Under the pieces are notes generated by a model. That model ran no database searches. It was not told where the DNA came from and saw only the letters and a list, made by a program, of their open reading frames with translations. A program made the position numbers and the translations under genes. A stretch of 64,000 bases of DNA. Origin: Helicostylum pulchrum. Its lineage: Eukaryota; Mucoromycota; Mucoromycetes; Mucorales; Mucoraceae. Shown piece after piece: positions 11,740-22,483 of the stretch; position 1 is the stretch's first letter; each line of letters begins with the position of its first letter. Where the stretch lies: assembly GCA_025677825.1 (NCBI GenBank), contig JAIXMO010000013.1, positions 62,001 to 126,000 of the forward strand. The letters are read 5' to 3'.

Positions 11740-13842
11740 TTAGTCAACTTCTTCCATCTTTGAAACTTCAGCGTCTTCAGCAGCAGGGGTTTCAGTGGAA
11801 TCAGCAGCATGCTCTTCAGCGGGTTGTTCATCGTCGTCAATAGAAAGACCAAGGGAGACCATACGGTTAATACGAGTAGCGAAAGAGGAAGGATCATCCA
11901 AAGAGAAGCCAGATGTCAACAAGGAGGTTTCGTACAACAAGGTAACGAGATCCTTAACAGTACGGTCATTGGAATCAGCATCAGCCTTAGCCTTAAGAGC
12001 CTTAACGATAGGATGGTTAGGGTTAAGTTCCAAAGTCTTCTTTGAAGCCATGTAACTAGACATGGATGAGTCACGAAGAGCTTGAGCCTTCATAATACGT
12101 TCCATGTTAGCGGACCAACCGAATTGACCAGTAGTCAAGACACAAGGGGAATCAGTCAAAATGTTGGAGAGAGCAACCTTTTCGACCTTATCACCAAGGA
12201 TATCCTTGACAACCTTGAGGAGACCTTCATATTGCTTTTGTTCTTCTTCGCGAGCCTTCTTTTCTTCTTCATCTTCTTCGATTTCAGCACCTTCCTTGGT
12301 AATACAGACCAACTTCTTGTCCTCGTATTCCTTTAATTGAGTGGTAGCATATTCATCGATAGGATCAGTCATCAACAAGACTTCAATACCCTTCTTCTTG
12401 AAACCCTCAAGGAAAGGAGAGTTTTCAACAGCAGCGCGAGATTCACCAGTAATGTAATAAATATTCTTTTGCTTCTCAGGCATACGAGTGATATAATCCT
12501 TGAAAGAGGTCATTTCGTCACCAGACTTTGTAGAGTAATAACGTAACAAGTCAGCGAGCTTAGCACGGTTTTGAGTATCTTCATGAATACCAAGCTTAAT
12601 GTTCTTTCCAAAGGCTTCATAGAACTTATCAAATTGTTCCTTATCTTCAGCAATTTCTTGGAACATTTCAAGACACTTCTTGACAAGGTTCTTGCGAATT
12701 ACCTTCAAGATCTTGTTTTGTTGAAGCATCTCACGAGAAATGTTAAGAGGGAGATCTTCAGAATCAACGACACCCTTGATGAAGCCCAACCATTCAGGAA
12801 TCAATTCATCACAATCATCCATAATAAAGACGCGACGGACATAAAGTTTAATGTTGTTTCTCTTCTTCTTGGTTTCAAACATGTCAAAGGGAGCACGCTT
12901 AGGGACAAAGATAATAGCGCGGAATTCAAGTTGACCTTCAACAGAGAAATGCTTGACAGCCAATTGATCTTCCCAATCGTTAGTAAGAGCCTTGTAAAAT
13001 TCAGAATATTCTTCAGGTTTAACATCTTCAGGGTTACGAGTCCAAATAGGTTTGGTCTTGTTTAATTCTTCGTTTTCAATGACAGTTTCCTTAATGGTCT
13101 TCTTCTTTTTTTCCTTATTATCTTCTTCATCAGGGACTTCTTCAATCTTGGCACCACCCTCTTCAGCAACTTCAGGTTCATCATCTTCGACTTCCTTTTC
13201 AACTTCCTTTTCAACAACAAGTTGAATAGGATAAGAGATGAATTCAGAATGCTTCTTGACGATTTCCTTAATCTTCTTTTCTTCAAGGTACTCAAGTTGA
13301 TCTTCCTTCATATAGAGACGCATTTCAGTACCACGACCAAGGGAAGGGTTAACAGTATCGCGAGTAATAGTGAAAGAACCACCAGCAGCAGATTCCCAGA
13401 TATATTGTTCATCGTCATTATGCTTAGTAATTACTTGAACTTTGTCAGCAACAAGGTAAGCAGAGTAAAAGCCAACACCAAATTGACCAATCATGGAGAT
13501 ATCAGCACCAGCAGAAAGCGCTTCCATGAAAGACTTTGTACCAGACTTTGCAATTGTACCCAAGTTGTTAACCAGATCAGCTTTGGTCATACCAATACCG
13601 GTATCACGAATAGACAAGACATTGTTTTGCTTATCAGGAGTGATACGAATAAAGAGGTCCTTTTCAGAATCAAGAACAGATGGATCAGTTAAAGACTGAT
13701 AACGTACTTTATCCAAAGCATCAGAGGAGTTGGAGATCAATTCACGTAAGAAAATTTCTTTGTTTGAATAAAATGTATTGATGATCAAACTCATCAATTG
13801 AGAGATCTCTGCTTGAAAGGAGAAGGTTTCAGATTCAGCCAT
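11740..13842 (-). CDS. HSP90: Cytosolic HSP90 molecular chaperone
   Basis: This is an ATP-dependent chaperone that matures kinases, receptors and other client proteins in the cytosol. It is a single exon of 700 residues. The N-terminal GHKL ATPase domain shows [31 protein letters not shown] and [15 protein letters not shown]. An acidic, Lys/Glu-rich charged linker lies around residues 210-265. The middle domain has [13 protein letters not shown], and the protein ends in MEEVD, the TPR-cochaperone docking tail that marks the cytosolic form. The start at 13842 ([13 protein letters not shown]) is the standard family start; an in-frame ATG 75 bases upstream would only add a non-conserved leader. 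Lack of introns fits a heat-induced gene, and a step-type HSE lies upstream. Confidence 0.98.
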   Translation of the reverse strand: MAESETFSFQAEISQLMSLIINTFYSNKEIFLRELISNSSDALDKVRYQSLTDPSVLDSEKDLFIRITPDKQNNVLSIRDTGIGMTKADLVNNLGTIAKSGTKSFMEALSAGADISMIGQFGVGFYSAYLVADKVQVITKHNDDEQYIWESAAGGSFTITRDTVNPSLGRGTEMRLYMKEDQLEYLEEKKIKEIVKKHSEFISYPIQLVVEKEVEKEVEDDEPEVAEEGGAKIEEVPDEEDNKEKKKKTIKETVIENEELNKTKPIWTRNPEDVKPEEYSEFYKALTNDWEDQLAVKHFSVEGQLEFRAIIFVPKRAPFDMFETKKKRNNIKLYVRRVFIMDDCDELIPEWLGFIKGVVDSEDLPLNISREMLQQNKILKVIRKNLVKKCLEMFQEIAEDKEQFDKFYEAFGKNIKLGIHEDTQNRAKLADLLRYYSTKSGDEMTSFKDYITRMPEKQKNIYYITGESRAAVENSPFLEGFKKKGIEVLLMTDPIDEYATTQLKEYEDKKLVCITKEGAEIEEDEEEKKAREEEQKQYEGLLKVVKDILGDKVEKVALSNILTDSPCVLTTGQFGWSANMERIMKAQALRDSSMSSYMASKKTLELNPNHPIVKALKAKADADSNDRTVKDLVTLLYETSLLTSGFSLDDPSSFATRINRMVSLGLSIDDDEQPAEEHAADSTETPAAEDAEVSKMEEVD

Positions 13843-13921
13843 TTTTGATTTTGTAATGAATAATGATATATAACAATAATAATGAAAAAGGAAAAGAAAA
13901 AAAAAGTACGTATTCATGCCC

Positions 13922-13929
13922 TTTTTATA
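13922..13929 (-). promoter_or_regulatory. TATA box of HSP90
   Basis: Read on the minus strand this is TATAAAAA, about 80 bases before the HSP90 start codon and downstream of the heat shock element. Confidence 0.6.
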
Positions 13930-13993
13930 TGTTGTAGAAAAAAAAACTGATTAAAACTCAATTGTATGGGTTTTGAGTATATTTTCTCTTTTC

Positions 13994-14018
13994 AGAAATC
14001 GAGCGAAATTACTAGAAA
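13994..14018 (-). promoter_or_regulatory. Step-type heat shock element upstream of HSP90
   Basis: Three nGAAn units read on the plus strand: AGAAA at 13994, CGAAA at 14004 and AGAAA at 14014. They are spaced exactly 10 bases apart with 5-base gaps. This is the step-type arrangement bound by heat shock factor in fungi. It lies about 150 bases before the HSP90 start and 65 bases before its TATA box. HSF binding is inferred. Confidence 0.65.
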
Positions 14019-14378
14019 AAACTGGGCTTAAAACACTGCCAATTTTGCATTTTTTATGGAAATAAAAAAAAAAAGTATGGAAACTCAAGGAAACTGAATC
14101 AAAAAAGAAAATGATAGAAAAGAATAGAAAAAAAAGATCCGATATATACACACACACGCACACACACTTAATACACGCGTACATATACTAATTACTCCCT
14201 CTCTCTCTTCATGTATCGATAAATAACAAAATAATACTAGTTTTGTTTATATTAAAAAAACTTTTTTTCTAATGTCGTGTACGTGTTTGAGAAGTTTAAC
14301 AAAGAACATCTTTTTTTTTTTAGGAATGATTTGTTTCTAAATTTTTTTTAATTAAAGAGAGTTGATAAAAAAAAAAAC
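14019..14378. other. Intergenic DNA between HSP90 promoter and RPL35 3' end
   Basis: This is 360 bases of AT-rich sequence with a (CA)n-like patch at 14149-14167. It holds the distal HSP90 promoter and the RPL35 3' region. I see nothing else in it. Confidence 0.5.
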
Positions 14379-15133
14379 TTAGGCCTTGACGGCGTACTTG
14401 CGAAGAGGGAAATGGGCCAACTTCTTGAGCTCACGAACAGTCTTCTTGGACTTCTCGAAAGGAGTCAAAGCTCTGCGCATGGCACGGGTCTTCTTGACAC
14501 GGAGATCAAGAGGAGTGAAAGCCTTCTTTTGGTAGAAGAGACGGAGTTGTTCACGTTGGGTTTGGTTGATGACAGTCAAGACACGGGCAACGTTCTTACG
14601 AGCCTCACCACTAAATTATATCCCATATATTAGCATTAATTCAAACTTTCCCTTTTCGTATCAAGTAATAAACTTACATTTCTTGGGTCTTACCACCGGC
14701 GACCTTTTGGACACGGATGTTGGCAAGGGCTTGCTTTTGTTCGTCAAGGAGCTTGACAAGCTCGGCCTTGTTCTTGTTACGGAGTTCGTGAGCTTTGACG
14801 GCAACCTATTAATTTTTTTTTTAGTTTCAAACCACCAACCAAAAAAAAGACAAAAGGTACATTAAATGAATGAATGACAATGGAGTTTGTTGCTGAGTAA
14901 AATAATATTCTAGTACTATGCTAGTACTATGCTAGTGTCAATGTGATTGATAAAATGTGTCATGAATCCAGATTTTCCAAATAAAAAAAATACATGTAAA
15001 AACTTGAATCCGTAACAACTTATTTTTTTTTTCATCTTGTTATTATTCAATTTTTATAATCCATTGTCAATCTAATTCATCTAATGATCCTTGATGTAAT
15101 TCTTTTTTACAAGTATAAAATTCAACTAACCAT
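14379..15133 (-). CDS. RPL35: 60S ribosomal protein L35 (uL29)
   Basis: This is a structural protein near the exit tunnel of the large ribosomal subunit. Exons 2 (14805-14678) and 3 (14610-14379) are certain. They give [32 protein letters not shown] and then [33 protein letters not shown] and [10 protein letters not shown], all uL29 signatures. They need only a start codon in phase 0. The nearest ATG at 14862 is not followed by a usable donor. An ATG at 15133-15131 is followed directly by GTTAGT, so I propose a three-base first exon and a 325-base first intron. The total is then 120 residues, the normal size. An ATG-only first exon is known for ribosomal protein genes of other fungi. The first exon is the uncertain part. 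Confidence 0.9.
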
Positions 15134-15315
15134 TTGAAATTATGGACGATTATTAAGAGGGGGATCCTTGATATGACCTCTATCAATTTCTATAGTCATT
15201 CACATTTTTGGGCCACAGCCAAGAAAAAATGTAAAAATGTAAAAAATGTATGGTCCGGACTTATTTAGGTCCGGTATATATTTATCTTTTGGTAAATATC
15301 AACTTTTTATTATTT

Positions 15316-17043
15316 TTATGCGTCCATGTCTTCATCATCTTCTTCTTCTTCCTCTTCTTCTTCTTCATTATTTACATCTATATTATGATTCTGTTGCATT
15401 TTTTGTATTTGTTGACCTACAATTGCTGCGTTCGTGGGCATATCATCCCATATTTGAAATAAAATGGGTCGAGGTAACTGTCTAAATCCAACTGTGTGAG
15501 AAATTGCTCCAAAATGTTGGAATATATAATGTAGCGAGGCTTGCTGAAGTCCTCTTTGTTCTGATAAACTTGCGCTGTGGTATATTTTACTAGCACTTTC
15601 TATATCCATCGTATCAAATAACCGTCGTACGCATAATGCTAATAAGCGCGGTAATAAGTAAATATGTGCCATTACCATCAAGTCGGCAATTAATTCTGTA
15701 TCGTCATTATCGTCTAATGTATCAGTATACAGGTACCTTATAAACCCTTTCAGTGTAGATATAGGTTCTGATATTGTCATTGTATTTGATATTGATTCTG
15801 CCATACCCGATCCCATTAAATTGACAAAATAAGGCCAACGAGCTAATAATATGAGACGATGTACAAAAATAGGTGGATAATCAGGTTCTTTCGACGATTT
15901 GATTGAGAAATCTGTAGCTTGGTTTTGATGTTGATTTATTAACATACTAATCAAATCATTACCCAACTGAGGTGGAGGTATAGCAACAATACCCAATTCT
16001 TCCAACTCGACACGTAATACCATAGCATAAAATTCATCTGGTTCATCATCATCATTTGTACCAAACAAATAAAAATAAGGATCGTTTTCTTTCATTGAGA
16101 AACAATGCCAGCTACAACTTTCATATCGAGATCCCAACTCTTTACATTTCCACTGCATAGAAGGTAAATCTAATGCCCAAACACCAGTAACAGGATTTTC
16201 CATTAATGCTTCTCGAAAAGGTAATGTCACCAGCACAACCAATTGGTCACCATATATTTGAGCAAATCTTTGACCAGATAAAGATGGTGCAAAAGGAGAA
16301 GTGATATCTATTTGAGCAGTATGATGTGTTGTATTTAAATCGATAAATGCCAATTGATTCGATCTACTCATATCTTCTAAAAGACCACCGTATAAATATA
16401 ATCTTGAATCATATATAAAACTAATATGTTGTGCACGACTTATAAACGGTATCGGTTGTTCCCACTCCCAACTCGTTAAATCCAGAACTAATAAACTATC
16501 TGTAAACGTTGCCGGAGACCCAACATTAATACCTCCTGCAATATAAAGCTTATCTCGATATATAGAAGCAGAATGTCTAATACGTCCTTCAGGTATATAG
16601 CCATTTACTTTGGGATGCCACCAAGTCATACTATCCAAGTCCAAAACTGCGATATCATTAAAATGAATATCTTCTTCTGAATTACCGCCAAAAATAACTA
16701 GTTTATCTCCATTCCATAAAGTAGCAGAGTGGTCGTTACGTTTTTCGGGTGGTTCTCCTTTTGTATAAATAACTTGTGTCCATTGACACGAATTTTTGTA
16801 ATCTAGTTTATACAATTTATTATAAATTTCATCGCTGTATTGATCAAAACCACCGAATACATAGATTACATCTCCCACTGTGGTTAAAGAAGCTCCTACA
16901 AGAGAAGCTAGTCTTTCACCTATTGTTCGAATCGGTTTGGAATATTGAATAACAGGTAAACCATTAGAAGAAGGTGTTCTATCTCTAGAAGGTGTATTAA
17001 CATTGGTACGTGGTGAATTCGGATTGGAATTATTATTCATCAA
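15316..17043 (-). CDS. Kelch-repeat and BTB-domain protein (LZTR1/Ral2-like architecture)
   Basis: This single-exon gene of 575 residues probably encodes a scaffold or a substrate adaptor for a Cullin-3 ubiquitin ligase. A Ser/Asn/Pro-rich N-terminus is followed by at least five Kelch blades (about residues 40-345) with the GG and Y/W pattern: VIYVFGGFDQYSDEIYN, KLVIFGGNSEED, KLYIAGGINVG, LYLYGGLLEDMSR and FYLFGTNDDD. A BTB-like domain follows (about 390-500; IFVHRLILLARWPYF, then GFIRYLYTD) with a helical BACK-like stretch. The extreme C-terminus is an acidic run. Kelch-then-BTB order resembles LZTR1 and fission yeast Ral2, regulators of Ras. That similarity is architectural; orthology is not shown. 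Confidence 0.88.
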   Translation of the reverse strand: MMNNNSNPNSPRTNVNTPSRDRTPSSNGLPVIQYSKPIRTIGERLASLVGASLTTVGDVIYVFGGFDQYSDEIYNKLYKLDYKNSCQWTQVIYTKGEPPEKRNDHSATLWNGDKLVIFGGNSEEDIHFNDIAVLDLDSMTWWHPKVNGYIPEGRIRHSASIYRDKLYIAGGINVGSPATFTDSLLVLDLTSWEWEQPIPFISRAQHISFIYDSRLYLYGGLLEDMSRSNQLAFIDLNTTHHTAQIDITSPFAPSLSGQRFAQIYGDQLVVLVTLPFREALMENPVTGVWALDLPSMQWKCKELGSRYESCSWHCFSMKENDPYFYLFGTNDDDEPDEFYAMVLRVELEELGIVAIPPPQLGNDLISMLINQHQNQATDFSIKSSKEPDYPPIFVHRLILLARWPYFVNLMGSGMAESISNTMTISEPISTLKGFIRYLYTDTLDDNDDTELIADLMVMAHIYLLPRLLALCVRRLFDTMDIESASKIYHSASLSEQRGLQQASLHYIFQHFGAISHTVGFRQLPRPILFQIWDDMPTNAAIVGQQIQKMQQNHNIDVNNEEEEEEEEEDDEDMDA

Positions 17044-18387
17044 TGTATATGTATAATATATACTTTTTTTTTTAAAAAAAAAAGTTATGCAAAATAAAAA
17101 ACTTAAAGAATGTTGTTAGACCAAAAAAAGTGATGAGTGCCTCCTTATTTCGCCATAGAATAAGAAAAATATCTGTCCCAAAAAATAGTCTTACCTAAAG
17201 GGGGTTCACAGGCTGAATGGATTAATAATTGCTTAAGCCAAGCAGTATTATCCAGATAGTTGTTGTATCATATCATACCAATCAATCAGAGTTAATACCC
17301 GCAGGGCACTGGGGGAACAGTCTCCATGAGTAAATTTTCATGATATGTTGCTCTAGGAGGAGAGTGGTAAATGTAAATTTAAGATTGGTTTATTACAAAT
17401 GATGGGCTTTTTACAGGGTTTAAATTTATATTCAAATATCTAACCTGTACTAATCTAAAACACTCTTTATAACGGAAACCGTGTACTTTGAATTTAGGGA
17501 CCATAGTTACCAGAATTATTAGCTTTTGGGGAACTTGTAGTTAGCGTGATGAGACTTCAGTGTAAATAAAAGTAAAAGTTGATCAAAAATACTACATCAA
17601 CATTATTGTATGATTATTTTACATTTGTAATAAATAGAAACAGGCGACATTCTTTCATAGACATAGTAAACTGTGGCACCAGTAAAACCTTTTCAAAAAC
17701 CTTTCCAGAGAAAAAAAAACCAGCACAAGAGGAAAGATAACCGAAGAGTAGCATCAGCTTGAAAATATAACCACATCAGCTGGCACTAGCATCATTCAGA
17801 GACCAAGCAGAGCAAAAAGTCGAAGTAAAGCAAAAAGTCGAAGTAAAGCAATAATCCAAGCAGAGCAAAGAATCCAAGCAGAGAAATAAGTTTCAACAAC
17901 CATCTTGATTATCAGAGCTGTGTATTTTTGTAAAAAAAAAATGGAGTATCATAAATAAAAACTATCATTCTTACGTATGAAACTGATACTTCGTTCGTCT
18001 TTTTTTTTCTCTTGTTTAATATAGAGATGAAGTTTTCCAATTAACTAAGAAAAAAAAATGAAAGAAGTTAGAAACGGAAGGAAAGACATTGATACTTTGA
18101 GGTACGATTTGTTCAGCTGTCAATATCTGATATATAGCATGTTAAACAATAGGAGTGTGCTTTATTCCCCGCAGTGACGTCCTTTCATCGCTCCTTCGAA
18201 TAAGCATTAAAAAGGAGAAAAAACGTTCCGGACCGAACGTATAACACTGCTGAAAAGAAAAAAAAAGAGGGGGGGGGGGGGCGAATGAAAGCGAAATTGG
18301 GGGGACAAAGTGTTCCCGGGGAGAAGCAAAAGTAGACTCGCAAATGCCATAATCATATACTTCCTCCTCTTTGGTACTTAATTTAAC
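17044..18387. other. Intergenic DNA between divergent Kelch-BTB and RPL43 genes
   Basis: This is about 1.3 kb without a recognisable gene. It contains a short direct-repeat patch at 17803-17883 and a G run near 18269-18280. It presumably carries both promoters. Confidence 0.55.
17803..17883. repeat. Short interspersed direct repeats
   Basis: Two words alternate. AGCAAAAAGTCGAAGTAA occurs twice in tandem (17812 and 17830), and a CCAAGCAGAG word recurs at about 17803, 17856 and 17874. Each copy is nearly identical to the others. The patch looks like slippage-generated minisatellite DNA; no function is evident. Confidence 0.6.
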
Positions 18388-18801
18388 ATGGTAAATATGA
18401 AATATCCATCCATCCATCCATAGAGTAGTATGTTGATGATATAATCTGTAATTAGGCCAAGCGCACTAAGAAGGTCGGAATCACCGGTAAATACGGTACC
18501 CGTTATGGTGCCTCTCTCAGAAAGACTGTCAAGAAGATGGAAATCACTCAACATAGTAAGTACACCTGTACTTTCTGTGGTAAGGATGCTGTTAAGCGTA
18601 CTGCTGTCGGTATTTGGAAGTGTAAGGGTTGTAAGAAGACCATGGCTGGTGGTGCTTACACCGTCTCGTAAGTTACTTTTTTATATATTCTTAATTAGTT
18701 GGGACATTTGTATACTAACAATTTTTATTATTATTAGCACTACTGCTGCTGCCACTGTCCGTTCCACTGTCCGTCGTCTCCGTGAGTTGGCTGAAATCTA
18801 A
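18388..18801 (+). CDS. RPL43: 60S ribosomal protein L43 (eL43, L37a)
   Basis: This is a zinc-ribbon protein of the large ribosomal subunit. Exons 18388-18390 (ATG only), 18456-18667 and 18738-18801 join to 92 residues, the family length. The sequence starts [20 protein letters not shown] and contains KYTCTFCGK and WKCKGCKKT, whose four cysteines bind zinc. AGGAYTV and the Arg-rich C-terminus follow. The ATG is followed at once by the donor GTAAAT. This makes an ATG-only first exon, close to the arrangement known for yeast RPL43. A (CCAT)n run lies inside the first intron. Confidence 0.96.
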
Positions 18802-19100
18802 GAAGTGGGATCGCTTATTTTCTTATTCTTATTTCCAAATATAAATAAACAATAATCTTTCTTCGTTACTGGAGAAGTGGATAAAATTACATATATAAAA
18901 TATACTCGAGTAATACAGGCCTTAAATATGGACTTTTTATTTTATTTTACTTTCGTTCGTTTTTTGACAGATGATGCTTTATATGAAAATCGGGGAATTT
19001 TACAGTTAAAAAAAAAAGTGATGCATATTTTATCGATTGATGCAAAGAGTAAATGTTCATTTATTTATTTTATGTAGTGCCCTTTTTTTTTTTTTGTTAT

Positions 19101-19721
19101 TTACATATCATCCAATTGCTTGTTGATTTCTTCCAATTGTTCAGTCAAATCCTTATTCTTTTGTTCAAGAGCTTCATTCTTTTCTTCTTGATCAGTGAGT
19201 TGAGTAGTTAATTGACCAACCTTCTTTTCAAGTTGTTCAACCTTAACATCAGCATCACGGAAGCTTTTTTTTTATATATAAATTAAATTACCCATACTTA
19301 TGCTATCATTAAGAAATAATTTAAATAACTTACTTGCTAGTAGTCTCCTTGAGTGATCTGTCAGAATCTTCCAATTCTTGTTCAAGTAAAGAAATCTTAC
19401 GTAAGGCATTTTCTAATTCTTTCTTATAATCATTATCCTCTGCTTCAGTTCCTTTAAGTTCTTTAATTTGTTCGTGTGCAACCTCTACTTCTTCTTCCAA
19501 TTGTCTATTCTTGTTGGTTAAAGAAACAATTTCACGTTCATGTTCAGTTTGTTCTTGTTCCAAAAGTTTAACCTTGGCTTCTAATTCTTCGGCTTTAGCG
19601 TTAGCTGCGTCTGCTTCAGCACGGATGATACCAATTTTCTATTTTTAAATAGTTTTCATTTTTTTTAGTATGCAAACCTGATACAGTTAGTGTAACCTTA
19701 TACCTCACGAATTTTGTCCAT
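19101..19721 (-). CDS. Tropomyosin (actin-cable coiled-coil protein, Cdc8/Tpm type)
   Basis: It forms a parallel coiled coil along formin-made actin filaments and protects actin cables and the contractile ring. Exons 19721-19704, 19638-19334 and 19263-19101 join to exactly 161 residues, the same length as fission yeast Cdc8 and budding yeast Tpm2. The protein begins MDKIREKIGIIRAEADAA, is helical throughout with heptad Leu/Ile/Val spacing and no proline, and ends in QLEEINKQLDDM. These start and end patterns are those of fungal tropomyosins. It is convergent with RPL43, whose stop is about 300 bases away. Confidence 0.93.
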
Positions 19722-20547
19722 TATTTTAATCTCTTTTCTTTTTTTAAGTCAAGGTGTAAAGAGAAAGAGAAAATAGAAAAAAATAAATATCGTGGGGGAT
19801 TATAAATAGAACCATCCAATCTCTAGGAGTGACGTGTAAAATAAATAAAAATGACAAGGCTTTTTTTCTGTTACAGGTCTAAACTCCACGACAGTAATTC
19901 AATTGACCATTATGTACTTGAAACAAAACAATTCAACTCTTTTAATTGCCATTAGGACAATTAGTTTTATCTGAAAAATAGAATACAGTTGCTAGTTAAC
20001 GGATTTTTTAAATCTCAATTTTCGTATTAAAAAAAAAGCCAAAATCCAATAACTACATAAGCGGTTGTGTTAGGAACGACGTACAATTAAAAGGCCTTTC
20101 TTTTCATATTGCCATCTTAGATCCATATACCAAGTTTATTTGGCAAAAAAAAAAAAAAAATCCTTTCTCATAATTCATTTGATTAATAATTATGGGTTAA
20201 AGTGTCTCATATCCTATTATTCAATGCACTAATACTTCAAAAGCAGTATATTAAATTCAGTCCTCCACCCGTCTTTAGTATAGTCTATAGTCCTTAGTCA
20301 CATATCTTCATTTTCAAAATAAACTCACTGCACCTGAATATCCCTATATGACACAACATTTTATATCATACATTCAAAAAGAAATCTCAATTGATACCGA
20401 AACTTCCTCCTCTATAAAATCATAATAGCGCCGGATAATAACCACTGGACTATCAAACATGAAAAACTTGATGGTCAGATTTTATATATTTTTGATACCG
20501 CGCAAGATCGTCTATGTCTTTGGATTCTCGATCTACACCCTTCACAA
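19722..20547. other. Intergenic DNA upstream of tropomyosin
   Basis: This is AT-rich sequence with no gene that I recognise. It includes the tropomyosin promoter. A T/C-rich patch just upstream of the start codon (19730-19745) is the only notable element. Confidence 0.5.
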
Positions 20548-21700
20548 TACAGCTATTGTTCTATTTTATTTTAACTCCGTCTACTGTACGGTATGAAGTT
20601 TTATATTTCCTGGTACATGAAAAATGTTTAGCCGAAAAGTGATAGTTTACATCACTTGTTCATTTCGCGTTTGGCTGTTACTTGATAAAATTCTCGCTGC
20701 ATAGTTTAGTTATTCACACGTTCAACTTGGCTTTATCTGCATAAAAAGAAAACTTGTGTGAATCAAGTTGGGGCAGCGAGTATACACTTGTACAATAAAA
20801 ATGATTGACGTATAAGTACGTAAATACAAGTATGGTAATATAATTGCGCCATGATTAGTAAGTAAATCACATAAAAGTGACTCCTCCCTATTTTATCATC
20901 CTTTTTTATCACTTCCTTTAAAAAGTCTTTTTCGCCTTTTTTTTTTGTTTCTTTTTATGTTTATACAAACTGATATGGCTCTTCTTAGCGTAATAGCCAT
21001 CCTTAAAGGTACTTTAGTGAAAACTAACAGGTCATTTTTTTATCGACCGTGAAAATTAAACCAAGCATCTTTCCACCGGTGGTAAGTAACAGACGAAAGA
21101 CTTGAAAAATTATCGGCTAAACATTTTTCACGTACCAGGAAATATAACCCTTCGAAAATTCACACATTGGTTGAACAGGCATAATATTGTTATTACATTG
21201 GTTGAGCTACAACGTAAAGTTCTAACGAGAAGCGGTGATTCCACAAAAGAAAGGAGGCGATATGTCAACATGTTGAACAGCAAATATTTTGGCAGAGCTT
21301 AAAAGTCGCATTACAAGATAGAAAAATATATTAATTGTAGTTTTATAGATGACGTCGCGAACAACATTGTGAATATCGCTCCAGCACATCATTCGTTAAT
21401 AAAACAATTTAAGACTGATGGAAATATTATCATCGGGCACTGCAGAAATCAACCATGCCAAGTGCCAATCGTATAACTCTATTGCAAAAGATGGTTGATC
21501 TTCTTCATAAAAGATCACTTGTAGACAGAGTCTGTGTCACCTTGCAGTGGTGCAAAACAAGCCCTTCAAAAACGTGGCCTAGCTGAGAGTGATATTTTGT
21601 CGGTGAGCTTTTTTCTTTAGAAGTAATTATTCACTGTTCGATATAAGAAGGATGTATTTCTTCCACATTTCGGCCACCCTCAAATAGAGCTGCTATTGTA
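20548..21700. mobile_element. Decayed copy of a TIR-type DNA transposon
   Basis: The right end, 21671-21700 (CACCCTCAAATAGAGCTGC then TATTGTA), matches the right terminal repeat of the fold-back element at 40798-42682. The sequence just inside it (21605-21670) matches 42326-42405. A degenerate left end starts at 20548 (TACAGCTATTGTTCTATTT). The stretch 20945-21030 resembles 42495-42585. A second inverted pair lies at about 20604-20636 and 21112-21146. Open frames inside (such as 21102-21302) do not resemble a transposase. I read this as a dead, non-autonomous family member. The left boundary is uncertain. Confidence 0.55.
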
Positions 21701-22255
21701 TAAATACCCCCAATAATAAAGGACTCGATAATATGCCTTAATATCATTTACATAAAATGATTTTTAGACTCTTTTTTTAATATGTTTTATAAAGAATAAA
21801 ATATACTTATTGCCTTAATCACTAAACTATCTATCATAAGCGATCTTTCTTTTTTAAGAAAATACTAACGAGGCTCAATATGCTTGGCGCATTAGCACAG
21901 TAATCTGTTCAATTTTTTTTTTACTAATCAAGTTTCTTCTCTGCATATTTTTAGTTTTTAATGCTTTATCGCGTTGATCTAAACATGTAACTATTTCCGT
22001 TTTATATAATTATCAGTAAAAACTTGATTTATATTGACGCATTAACTTTGATTGTAGCAAGCTTAGTGTTACATTATATTAGGCGGCAACAACTTCAAAA
22101 TTGGAAAGTAATTCAATAAATCATATACATATATAAATATGTAGCGTATATACAGATTTTTAAAATGATTATACATTGAATATGATACCCGTATGATAAA
22201 CTTTGATATTGTTTAGGACTACATAGTATGCACTGATCATATTTATATCATGTTT
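21701..22255. other. Intergenic AT-rich DNA
   Basis: About 550 bases between the transposon remnant and a small minus-strand open frame. I see no feature in it. Confidence 0.5.
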
Positions 22256-22483
22256 TTAATGTGTGTGTCCTGTGTTAGAAAGGTTATAGCTGTGGTTGAA
22301 ACTTTTTTTTTCTATTATGCCCAAACGCAAAATAACGCAGTCAGACTGCCAAAAAAAAAGAGCTGCAGTCATATTATCGTTTATAAAAGCAGCTAAAGCA
22401 TCAACTGAAATGACCTTGTCGTAATCGTAACCCAAGTATTTCTTTAATAAAAAGCCTAGTAATGCCTTGATAATTCCAGCCAT
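22256..22483 (-). CDS. Small open frame of unknown function, 75 residues
   Basis: I do not recognise it. The first half (MAGIIKALLGFLLKKYLGYD, then ISVDALAAFIND) is amphipathic and looks like real protein rather than random frame. The second half is less convincing and runs over a T-run. A GT-AG splice near residue 40 could replace it, but I could not find a partner exon. It stands alone between a decayed transposon and a 1.8-kb empty stretch, so it may be a leftover exon of a broken gene. Confidence 0.3.
   Translation of the reverse strand: MAGIIKALLGFLLKKYLGYDYDKVISVDALAAFINDNMTAALFFWQSDCVILRLGIIEKKSFNHSYNLSNTGHTH

Noticed and set aside
11795..13699. Several plus-strand open frames antisense to HSP90
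   Set aside because: They are mirrors of the strong codon bias and repetitive Glu/Lys codons of HSP90. None resembles a known protein.
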